Shown here one piece after another: positions 35,465-43,496 of a DNA stretch of 64,000 bases. The position numbers and the translations under genes are program-made. Origin of the DNA: Eutreptiella sp. 'Long Island Sound 2002' (Eukaryota; Euglenozoa; Euglenophyceae; Eutreptiales; Eutreptiaceae); the NCBI GenBank assembly GCA_964036045.1, contig OZ038382.1:136809251-136873250 (forward strand), read 5' to 3'. Under the pieces are notes generated by a model. The model did not search any database, had not been told where the DNA came from, and saw only the letters and a list, made by a program, of their open reading frames with translations. Positions within the stretch are counted from its first letter, which is position 1; each line of letters starts with the position of its first letter.

Positions 35465-37352
35465 GGACGGCGGCGATCCGCCGGTTGTCCCGCGGTTCCT
35501 GATGGCACTGCCCCTGTATGCCCGGGTGCTCGCCCTGTTGTCGGGGTCGGCGTGCTGGCTGCAACGCAAGTTGTCAGCGCCAAGGCCTTTACTTTTGCAG
35601 CGGATTGAGTTGTTTGTGGATAGGGTTTTCCGGGTGGCTGAGGATCTCGCCCTGGGTTCTGCACTAGATGTGATTTGTCTGGCACTGTGCGAGTTTGCCG
35701 AACCGGCATGGGAGGCGTTGCTTCACTTGAATACGTCGCCCAAGCCGTCGCTCGCGGCGGTGGTCCCGGAGGTGGTCCAGCGCAGGCTGGGGGCCGTGGG
35801 GTCGTACCGGATCCCGGATGGTTTTTGGAGGGAGGTCGTGCCGGCCGACTTTTTGGAGTCCGCGGCGGGTTACGACGTGGAGCGAGATCCGCAGGGCGGG
35901 GCGGGTCGGGTGTCGGGGTTGGTCGGTCAGTTTTTTGCCGCTGTTGAGCATCTGGGCATTTTCAGGGAGCTCCCTGACGGTACTACACCGTCGGTTTTTC
36001 CTTTCATTATCCCTAAGTCGTCCCGCAAGGTCAGCCTTATACTGTCTTGCGTGGGGTTAAATGACGAGTCCCCGGATCCCCCCCATTTTGCCTTACCCTC
36101 CTGGGAGGGTATTTGCCGACTGTTAAACCAGACGCCGCCCGGGCAGCGGCTATATGCCACACATATAGACCTGACCAACGTCTTTTGGAGTTTTATCCTG
36201 CCGGAGGGCGTAGACACGGCTTTCCGGGCTAGGATACGGCCGGGAGGGCCGGTGGTGGGGGCGACGCGATTGCCTTTTGGCTGGAAGTTTTCGCCATACC
36301 TCTGCCAGCGCATCCTGGGGGACTTGTTGCGACGACACATCCCACGGAGTGTGGAGTTACTGCATTACTTGGACGACTCCATCCTAGTTTCGGCCGATCG
36401 TCCCTTGCTACACGGCACCACCCAGGAGTGTGTGTGTTTGCTGGTTGAGAATGCGTTTATCGTCTCTGATAAGTCCACTTTGGAACCGGTGCAACATCTG
36501 TTTGTGCTGGGAAAGTTTTTGGACTTACATCGCCCTATGGTTTATAGCCACAGACGCGCGTGGTTGCAGATTTTGGCTGCGTGGTTAAGGTTGGCGGTAT
36601 CCCCCATGCCAGGGCCCAAGCTGATGGAGAAATGGCTGGGCTTCCTCCAGTGGCACATCCGGCCGCGGTTGACCTCCGCGCCCTTGCTGGCGGGCGCGTA
36701 TTGTTGGGTCCGGTGGGGGGACCATGACAGGAACGTGCCTGTAAAGATCCTGCATGCGTTGGACTCTACTTTGTGCTTGTGTGCTGAACCTTATAGGGCT
36801 TTGCCTTGGGAGAGGGCGCGGCAGTTTGTTTCGCTTTCCCGCTCCCCTGTACCTGAACTTTTTCAACGCCTGAGGCCATGGTGCTGGTGCGTGGACGCGG
36901 CGTGGGACCTGTTTTCGTACAGGGTGGGGGGGTTTTCGCCGCAGGTGGGAGCCCGATCTTGGGTGGTACCCGCAGCGCGTCATACGCAACAGACGGCGGA
37001 GTTGGCGGGGTTATGCTGGGCGGTGCGGCTCGCCTTACGTTTGCGGTGGGATTGTTTGCTGTTAGAGACAGACAGTGAGGTGGCGTCTGCCCAGCTTGTT
37101 CAGCTGAAGGCATCCACGTGGTTAAAGATCGAGCATGCAATGTTGCGTTCGGTGTCGCGCCGGTTATGTGTTTCCAGACTGCAGGTTTATGTCGTGTGGT
37201 GCCCATCCCATTTGCAACCCGGTGATCCTTTGAGTAGGATGCAGCAAGATTTCAACGTTCTTGCTCGGGCGGAGGTAGCGTCCCAGTGTCGGTGGGGAGA
37301 GCTGCTGCGTTCGTTGCACAAGTGCCGGTTTGTGGGCGGCGTGGTGCTGTAG
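35397..37352 (+). CDS. Reverse transcriptase-RNase H of the YR retrotransposon
   Basis: The 651-codon frame starts at an ATG directly after an in-frame TAG; the true N-terminus may lie in the preceding linker. RT motifs are in order: FIIPKSSRKVSLIL (about 203-216), HIDLTNVFWSF with catalytic D258, RLPFGWKFSPYLCQRIL (291-307), and LLHYLDDSILV with D326 and D327. RNase H follows, with D500 (CVDAAWDL), E535 (TAELAGL), D559 (LLETDSEVA) and D610 after WCPSHLQPGDPLSR, so the D-E-D-D set is complete. No methyltransferase or integrase domain is seen. It copies element RNA into DNA and removes the RNA strand. The intact long frame and catalytic residues suggest a fairly recent insertion. It ends with TAG. 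Confidence 0.88.
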   Translation: MWGGGMGWWAAPPPGLPGPEFPRDGGDPPVVPRFLMALPLYARVLALLSGSACWLQRKLSAPRPLLLQRIELFVDRVFRVAEDLALGSALDVICLALCEFAEPAWEALLHLNTSPKPSLAAVVPEVVQRRLGAVGSYRIPDGFWREVVPADFLESAAGYDVERDPQGGAGRVSGLVGQFFAAVEHLGIFRELPDGTTPSVFPFIIPKSSRKVSLILSCVGLNDESPDPPHFALPSWEGICRLLNQTPPGQRLYATHIDLTNVFWSFILPEGVDTAFRARIRPGGPVVGATRLPFGWKFSPYLCQRILGDLLRRHIPRSVELLHYLDDSILVSADRPLLHGTTQECVCLLVENAFIVSDKSTLEPVQHLFVLGKFLDLHRPMVYSHRRAWLQILAAWLRLAVSPMPGPKLMEKWLGFLQWHIRPRLTSAPLLAGAYCWVRWGDHDRNVPVKILHALDSTLCLCAEPYRALPWERARQFVSLSRSPVPELFQRLRPWCWCVDAAWDLFSYRVGGFSPQVGARSWVVPAARHTQQTAELAGLCWAVRLALRLRWDCLLLETDSEVASAQLVQLKASTWLKIEHAMLRSVSRRLCVSRLQVYVVWCPSHLQPGDPLSRMQQDFNVLARAEVASQCRWGELLRSLHKCRFVGGVVL

Positions 37353-37414
37353 TGTGGTTTACGGCGGGTGAGCTTTGCTCTTGTGCTATGTACTGCAGTG
37401 TTTTTATACGAGGT

Positions 37415-37903
37415 ATGCCTCGGCGTAACCGACACCACCGGCGCCCGCACCAGCACCGGGGAGGCGTGCGACATCGCCGCTCAGTTGAGGCGGTGGGGCG
37501 GCGGCGGCTGCACGCACAGCGGCAGGCGCAGTACGTGTTGGCCCGCCGTCTGGCGCGTCGGTCGGTTCGCAGGGTGTGGCTGGGGACCCAGGCACGCCTC
37601 ATCTTCGACCGGCCCTGCGCACCCGCGGAGGCGACGGGCTTGCTGCGCGATGCCGTGACGGACTTAGCGTCGCGTCTTGGTGGGACTGCGCGCCAGATGT
37701 TCACCTCCGCGGGCAGTCCTGATGTCAAGCACGAGAGGGGCCGACACTTGTGCCGCCAAAGATGGCGGTTGCGGCTATGGGAGTGCGCGAACCGACCCTG
37801 TCCCTGTCTGCGCATAAACAAGTTGGCAGTGACCGCCCGTATTTGTGGATCCAAGGGGGCCTGTTGTTGGTGCGCCGGGTGGCATATATGTTTTCGGCCT
37901 TAG
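37415..37903 (+). CDS. Arg-rich reading frame downstream of RT (162 codons)
   Basis: It starts MPRRNRHHRRPHQHRGGV and is very rich in Arg, with a Cys-rich tail (CPCLRINK, GACCWCAGWH). It lies between the RT stop and repeat B1, inside the element. Some YR elements (for example certain Ngaro) carry an extra frame at this place, usually a hydrolase, but no hydrolase motif is visible here. The GC-rich composition allows chance open frames, so I am unsure it is translated. If real, the basic N-terminus suggests nucleic-acid binding. Confidence 0.3.
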   Translation: MPRRNRHHRRPHQHRGGVRHRRSVEAVGRRRLHAQRQAQYVLARRLARRSVRRVWLGTQARLIFDRPCAPAEATGLLRDAVTDLASRLGGTARQMFTSAGSPDVKHERGRHLCRQRWRLRLWECANRPCPCLRINKLAVTARICGSKGACCWCAGWHICFRP

Positions 37904-38238
37904 CATGAGGGAGGTGCACCGGTGGCGCTGCGTAGCGCCTTGCGCCACGTGAGTGCGCTCTGGGGCTGTGCAGTACGCCGGTGAGGGTACGGCGCGGTGT
38001 ACCTGCGCCGGTCTTCGGTGAGGGCCGGATTTGGCCTGTGCGATTGTCGGGGGGTGTAGTATTGTTATGATGATCAGGGTATCACCCGCCCCACGACAGC
38101 TTGAACCCTGACAGTGGTGTGTTTTCACGTGTATCCCCTCGCGCGGATCCTGTCCACCCCAACCCATCCCACCCCGGGAGCATTTCTGCGTGAGGCAACG
38201 TGGTGCTGGCGCTTTTACTGAAGAAAGATAAACCACGA

Positions 38239-38286
38239 GATGTCTGTCTGCCAGATTTGCTTTTTGCTTCTTGCCTGTGCTAAACT
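38239..38286 (+). repeat. Split direct repeat B1
   Basis: This 48-bp sequence beginning gatgtctgtctgcca recurs at 38634-38681 with three mismatches. Its last bases (aact) overlap the start of repeat A2, giving a B1-A2 junction equivalent to that of a circular intermediate. Confidence 0.85.
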
Positions 38287-38354
38287 CACGGTGCTTGTCA
38301 CCGTTGGTTTACCTCCCCCTCTTCCCCTCTCAGGCAGTGTGTTTTTACTTTCTG
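38283..38354 (+). repeat. Split direct repeat A2
   Basis: This is an exact 72-bp copy of A1 (32582-32653), immediately following B1 and again containing the acggtg/caccgt inverted repeat. Confidence 0.88.
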
Positions 38355-38633
38355 CCCGCCCACCCACCCACTTGCGGTGGAGGGCGGGCCGGTCGTGTCC
38401 CAACCTTGGTGGTGCCCCTGCGCCAGTGTTGGAGGGTTGTCGCCCGGCAGCCGTGTGCCGAGATTATGAGTGACTATGGTAGCCGCTGGCCTGCCGTACT
38501 CGTGGCGGCGACCGTGCGCTACGCGGCCGTGTCCAGCATCGACGGGAGGGAAAGGTCCAAGCCTGACCGCGGGTTTGGTGGGTCGTGCTCCGGACATGGC
38601 GAGCGTTGTATGTCACATGAGTTACTGCCACCA

Positions 38634-38681
38634 GATGTTTGTCTGCCAAATTTGCTTTTTGCTTCTTGCCTGTGGTAAACT
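38634..38681 (+). repeat. Split direct repeat B2 (right end)
   Basis: This is a copy of B1 with three changes. It ends in taaact, whose aact is also the first four bases of A1, marking the probable crossover bases. It is separated from A2 by 279 bp of GC-rich unique sequence. Confidence 0.82.
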
Positions 38682-38689
38682 GCATTTTA

Positions 38690-39276
38690 TAACCTCGCGG
38701 GCCCAAATACCAACCCAACATGTGCTACCCACCACGAAGGACCTTGACAAAAAAGGTTTGATGGCAAATGGATTTGGGGTTCCTTGCAGTGGCAATTGGG
38801 GGGAGACCGACCCATCATGGCCAAAAAAACGCAGCCTGTCTTTGGTGTTGACACCATGTTCCGAAACCCTCCACTCAACAGCTCCCGTTCTATGACCATA
38901 TGAAGGCACGCACAAAACCGCATGGTACAGATCAAAGGGCAACAGCAGGGCTTCGATTTGGTTGGGGGACAGCCTCGTACCTCAACGCTGTACTCGCGCA
39001 GCACCAAACTTCGTAAGGTCACCGATCGAAAAAAGTGATTTTTGGCCCAAGTTGGTCTCACTCAAACAACCGTATCTTGGCGACATCGGGTCGGTCGGAG
39101 CTAAATTGTTTTTCTGCAACCCCGGGAGCTATCCCGAGGTCATGGTGCTTGAATTTGGGCGAGTGAAGCCACAAGTGCGGCACTATTCCCGTCGCCAGAT
39201 GACACGTGTTTTGAAAATTCCGATTTTCCCCAACTTGAACTTGAGATAATCACAGGGAGTCAGCTTTACAGCTGAA
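38690..39276. other. Sequence right of the retrotransposon with no recognised gene
   Basis: A plus frame at 38962-39249 has no recognisable motif, and composition changes back to intermediate GC. I cannot support any feature here. Confidence 0.4.
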
Positions 39277-39277
39277 C

Positions 39278-40092
39278 GTCGCTTGCGGCAGCGGGGCCCC
39301 TCCCCCGCTGCCGGACAGCAAACAGCGGGCCTTACGACCCAACGGCAACAACACAGCGCAGCCCCAAGACAACCACCACACTGACGAAAGACAAAGCACC
39401 TACCACAACACCCAGGACACTCCTGACACCGACACTGACAACCCCAGCCACACCTCAGACCCCCACAGCCAAGAAACCATCATACGATGCCATCGTGAAA
39501 GCAATCAAGGTTTTGGCGGAGATGTCCGCCCCTCCCAACAGTGAGCGCCACAACAAGGCAGAGGAGTTTGCATCACCGCTGCATAAGACTACACCTGTTG
39601 TCAATTTGGTTGAGTTGACTCAAGCTATATAGGAGCTTAGGCAACCCGGTTGTGAGGTCCCTTTTGTTGTATGTGATTTCCGTCGCCCTGTTGCACACGT
39701 CGTCCCTGTTGGGTTGCGAGTTGAGTGCCGAGCAACGTTGATGGGTACACAAACACACATGCCATATGCTCGCCACCCAGACCCGCTCACTTTTGATGAG
39801 TTGAACGTGAAAGATCGAACAGGAGAGCATGCTCCTACTGTGCCTCATGGTGATGGCCATGGTCCACATTGTCGTTTCATCGGCCTTTATGCCGAACAAG
39901 GAATTTGGTGTCGCCGGTGAGATTTTGGAGGACTCCGTGGGCTGGGCCATGCTTTTGGATGGTGCCATGAAGAAGTCATACAACCGGCCTTTCGAAGCAT
40001 TCTTGCTGCATGATGTCGACGGAGAGGCTCGGCACCGCTTGCGCATCCTAACGTTGACACACTGCACACCTACTGAATTGGCAGCGCCACGG
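39278..40092 (+). pseudogene. Decayed reading frame, TAG-interrupted and frameshifted
   Basis: From about 39278 one plus frame reads as a Thr/Pro-rich linker. It then reads KKPSYDAIVKAIKVLAEM...VNLVELTQAI, meets TAG at 39630, and continues ELRQPGCEVPFVVCDFRRP in the same frame to a stop at 39920. From about 39860 the next frame looks more coding, with SSAFMPNKEFGVAGEI and VGWAMLLDGAMKKSYN, up to about 40090. I do not recognise the family. It may be the remains of a mobile-element gene, perhaps associated with the nearby hAT remnant, or a host gene with unrecognised introns. The mixed evidence favours a broken copy. Confidence 0.35.
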
Positions 40093-40350
40093 GGGGGCCG
40101 CCGGGACCGGACCCTTTACGCCGACCCCCCCCCCCCCCCCTCCCTGCCGGGTTTTGGCCCGGAAGTGCCGGACCATGGGCGCCAAAGGCGCCCGAAGCAA
40201 ATTTTGCTTGACTTAGTAGAGGGTGAAAAATTGGGTTTTTGCCCCATGTGTCTATACTCAAAATACTCAGTTTTTTTAGGAGAACCCAATAGTGGATGAA
40301 AACCAAATTGGACCAAATATCAATACCACTCCTGTGCAGAGGTATGTCAG

Positions 40351-40460
40351 AGATGGGCCCTACCCTAGTGGTAAAGCAGTGCCCTGCAACTTGAAAGTCC
40401 TGGGTTCAAACCCCAGTTGCGTCAATCTGCAGGACCATAGGCGGGACCAGGGGCACCATG
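40351..40460 (+). repeat. tRNA-like (SINE head-like) sequence
   Basis: The segment has an A-box-like taccctagtggtaaagcag and a B-box gggttcaaacccc about 42 bases later. The T-arm (ctggg-ttcaaac-cccag) folds well. The acceptor stem pairs poorly and no normal anticodon arm forms, so a functional tRNA is unlikely. A related sequence at 57288-57345 keeps the A-box to B-box order and the aaagtcct run before the B box. This suggests a tRNA-derived short interspersed element. A T run (ttttttt) follows at about 40470. Confidence 0.5.
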
Positions 40461-40499
40461 GGAAAGAATTTTTTTTGCTTTTTTTTGTTTTGACTTTAT

Positions 40500-40615
40500 C
40501 CTCTTTGTTTGGGACCCCCGAGAATGCAGGATTTCCGCCCACTTGTGGGCCTCCCAGAAGGCAGGGTTTAGGCATCCAATTCTGATTTTGTCCCGTTTTG
40601 CCACACGTGACCCCC
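40500..40615 (+). repeat. Dispersed ~106-bp repeat, partial copy 1
   Basis: It contains cccgagaatgcagg, tttccgcccacttgtggg, cagaaggcaggg and ttctgattttgtccc, the same order as at 41174-41283, 48375-48605 and 63118-63225. The cccacttgtggg part is a short palindrome. Confidence 0.7.
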
Positions 40616-41173
40616 CTGCCCTGTAGCCGTGCTCAGGGCTTAAAGGGACTGCGATGTTGCCCGTCTTGATGATGTATTGGGGTTTGCTGGGGAACATGTT
40701 TGGCCTGCAAGGGGGCCTGATCTGGGACCTGCAGCCTGGGACAGTCATTTGTAAGAAAGGAGCCCGGCACAGGGCAAACACTCCCCATACTCCTTGTCCA
40801 CGCCACAGTGCCATACTTGGTGGGATCTGCACGATTGTTGCGCCATGCTCCATGCCTTGTGTTGTGCCGCCGTCAGGTGGGTTTGCACCAATTACCTTCA
40901 GCATTGAAACATTTCACCGAATGCTTTCCCCACTCCTCATTTTCCTGAGAGTTCAAGGGTGCGATCTGCAGTCATCAGGGAACTTTACTGATTGGATATC
41001 TCCTTTGTGCCTTGCAGCCATCGATAACACCATGCAGAGTAATGAGGACACCACCCAAACCCTGAGTATATTGCAGCTTATCACAGATATGCACCACTCT
41101 ATAGAATCACGGTGTAGAGTTGTGGTAGAGAGTAGTGGTGTAGAATCATGGTACAGAGCCGCAGCACAGAGGT
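40616..41173. other. Sequence between repeat copies with no supported gene
   Basis: A plus frame from 40654 runs 173 codons but shows no domain, and its end is a short direct repeat of gtggtagagagtag-type sequence. I regard it as noncoding. Confidence 0.35.
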
Positions 41174-41283
41174 GATGTAGCATTATCGCCCACTTGTGGG
41201 CCCCACCTATTCTGATTTTGTCCCCCTCTCTTTGGGGATCCCCGAGAATGCAGGGGTGATGTAGCATTTCCGCCCACTTGTGC
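41174..41283 (+). repeat. Dispersed ~106-bp repeat, copy 2
   Basis: The elements gtagcatt-cgcccacttgtggg, attctgattttgtcccc and cccgagaatgcaggggtga are present in the usual order. It lies about 340 bp before the hAT reading frame. Confidence 0.7.
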
Positions 41284-41625
41284 AAACAACCCCCTCCCCC
41301 CCTTGCTCCTCCAAAGGGTTTCGGAACATACATCAACTCTGCCCTGAAAACAAGCATGGTTCGGCCTGGGTGGGGCGCCACTAGCAATAGTGGCCGGGAA
41401 TGGACTCGGGGGTGCTATGCCCTTAAACAAAAGTACCACCTACCATGCCCCCCCCCCCCCTTGTTTCAAAAAATTTTCTCCAACATACATGCTTCGAAGT
41501 GATTACCGCGTTGAGGCGGTCATCTTATGCCATGTTTGTCAGGCTATGAAGCCTCCCCCCCCCCCCTTCTTGGCAGCCCCCCTCCCCCCCCAGACCCAGC
41601 CCCCCCCCCCCCCCCGGCCCTGAAA

Positions 41626-42932
41626 ATGGTCCGAGAGTGGGAGGGAGTCGGCGTATGGCCCGTCGCTACGGCCCCCCCGTGGGCAGCGCTGAAGTCCATC
41701 GATGCAAAGCCGTTTGGAGCCAAAGCACAATTTGACCGCCCGTGCCATGCCATGAAGGCACGCTATGGCAGCATTGCGGATGAAGATGGTTGCATGCCAC
41801 CCATAATGAAGAACCCAATTCAAGTTGTGTATGACGGGGCCTCGGTCAAACATGCGTTGCATGGGCACATTATTCAGCATGTTGATGATGTTCTTGGGAC
41901 CGTAGATGTGAGCCATCAACTTGATCGTTCGGTTGTACACGCTGTCCGGACCAGGCCAATGTATGGCAAGTATGTGCCCGCAGTGCAACGCATCACCAAT
42001 ACTATTCGCAAGTCCGAGGTCCACGGCTTGACCATGGAGGCCATGTCCGTTGATGGGGAGCAGGCGCTGCAGCGCTTTATCTCAACGCATTGGTCACGGA
42101 GTTTGTTCTCGGCGATCACCGTTTTCATGTCACGATATGTGCTCGTGCGTGGCATTCTGAAGGCTTTGATGGCGAATGGCAAGGACCAAACGAAGTGGAA
42201 GGCTGTGTACACCATCATGTACTTGGGCAACTTCGTGGTCTTCATGTATGGCCTCTTGCAGTTCGTGCAACATGTGGCACATACTGAAGAAGCTATCCAG
42301 CATGCTGATGCTACTTGGGCTACAAAGCAGCAAGCGGTGGGCAAGTTGATAACAAAGTTGATGACCGATTTGACCGCAATGTGTTGTATGCCGAGTGGCA
42401 GCAATCGAAAGCGTTGTATGCCAAGAGCGACGTGGAGGCCGGAGTACTAATGCTGAAGCACGCCACCAAGAACAAGAATTTGTTTCCTTTGTGGCACACC
42501 TTTGGTAGGATGCTGCTTGCAGTGACCCCGATCAATGCAGCCGTGGAACAATTGTTCTCGCGATTGCGGAGGATTTTGACGGATGAGCGCACACGACTTT
42601 CGGAGAAGGACGCCGAGGAGGAACTAGTTCTGCTTGTTGATGCAGACAAGTGGAAGGTGTACCCGTACTGTGATGAGATTTGCCGGGCTTATCACACGTC
42701 CAGAAAGCGACAACAATCCAAGAAGCCCTGGAAGCCTTGCAGCGACGCCGGCAAGAAGCGGAAGGAGAAGAAGAAGAAGACCATAGCCAGTCACATTAGC
42801 GGCAGGGACACCAACTCAGCGCAAAGGTCGAGCACCAGCAGTAGCAGCAGCTGCTGCAACAACAACAACACCAGCAGTAGCAGTAGCTGTAGCAGAAGCT
42901 GCAGCACGAGGAGGTACAAGATTAGGGCATAG
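41626..42932 (+). pseudogene. hAT-family transposase, frameshifted
   Basis: Frame one starts at ATG 41626 and runs to about 42350. It contains VVYDGASVKHALHGHIIQHV and STHWSRSLFSAITVF, resembling the TRWxS segment of hAT transposases. The protein then continues in another frame (NVLYAEWQQSKALYAK...) and carries the C-terminal hAT dimerisation region: NLFPLWHTFGRMLLAV, TPINAAVEQLFSRLRRIL and TRLSEKDAEEELVLLV. The tail is Lys-rich, then Ser/Asn/Gln repeats (42830-42900). A break near 42320-42360 separates the frames. hAT enzymes move DNA elements by cut and paste using a DDE-type active site, which I cannot locate confidently here, and no N-terminal BED finger is seen. It is probably a dead copy, though an assembly indel or a small intron could also explain the break. 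Confidence 0.7.
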
Positions 42933-43496
42933 GAAAGAAAAAAAACAGAAAAAAAGAGAAAAAGCAGAAAATAACAAAAAGAAAAAAAGCAGAAAACCAT
43001 AAAACCCCCCCAAAAAATCCGGCAGCAGCAAGGTGGGGCAAGGACAACGGAAGGGACGAGACAACCATAGGGGCCGCCTAAAACATTTCCCTGGGGCCAC
43101 TGGAGACCCGTCAACAATTAACGACACGACACAAAGCTACCGGCGGGGCCGAAGATTTTGTGGCGTGTATGGCAGCATCAATGTGTGACCTGCATATTGA
43201 TGATTTTTTTTTTCGGCTGTGTGCGTCACCTTTTGGGGCTGGGATGCCTAACTTGGGAGAGTGCCTTGGCTTCAGTTTGACTTACAAAAAATGCGCCCCA
43301 CAGAATTGTAAGGGGGGGGGGGTCCTGGGTGGGTCCAAAGTCGGGTGGGTGGGTCTTGTCCAAAATATCCCCCCCCCCCTCTTATAAACATTGCCTGGTA
43401 TGCGGCCCTGCTATACCATCCATGCTCTTTTTGGTTGTGTGACTGCCACATGGCGAGGGATATGCAGGCACACTGCACACTCTTTTGTCCTGCTAG
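42933..43496. other. A-rich then mixed sequence before the large exon
   Basis: A-rich repeats of agaaaaaaagc type follow the hAT stop. G and C runs near 43311 and 43370 precede the acceptor ttttgtcctgctag of the large exon. I see no gene. Confidence 0.45.

Larger units (their letters stand above)
32582..38681 (+). mobile_element. Tyrosine-recombinase (DIRS/Ngaro/VIPER-class) retrotransposon
   Basis: The element of about 6.1 kb carries, in order, a gag-like frame, a tyrosine recombinase, a disordered linker and a reverse transcriptase-RNase H. Its ends are split direct repeats: A1 at 32582-32653 is repeated as A2 at 38283-38354 (72 bp), and B1 at 38239-38286 is repeated as B2 at 38634-38681 (48 bp, three mismatches). 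The A1 ... B1-A2-B2 order is the layout known from Ngaro, PAT and VIPER elements, which integrate through a circular DNA rather than with a DDE integrase. No long terminal repeats or target duplication are seen, as expected. Recombinase upstream of RT is the less common order, known to me from VIPER elements. It lies in the giant intron between coiled-coil exons d and e. Confidence 0.85.

Noticed and set aside
40351-40424. A functional tRNA gene
   Set aside because: The T-arm is good, but the acceptor stem pairs at only about five of seven positions and there is no normal anticodon arm.
40654-41175. A 173-codon plus-strand frame
   Set aside because: No domain was found, it ends in a short direct repeat, and it lies between two copies of a dispersed repeat.
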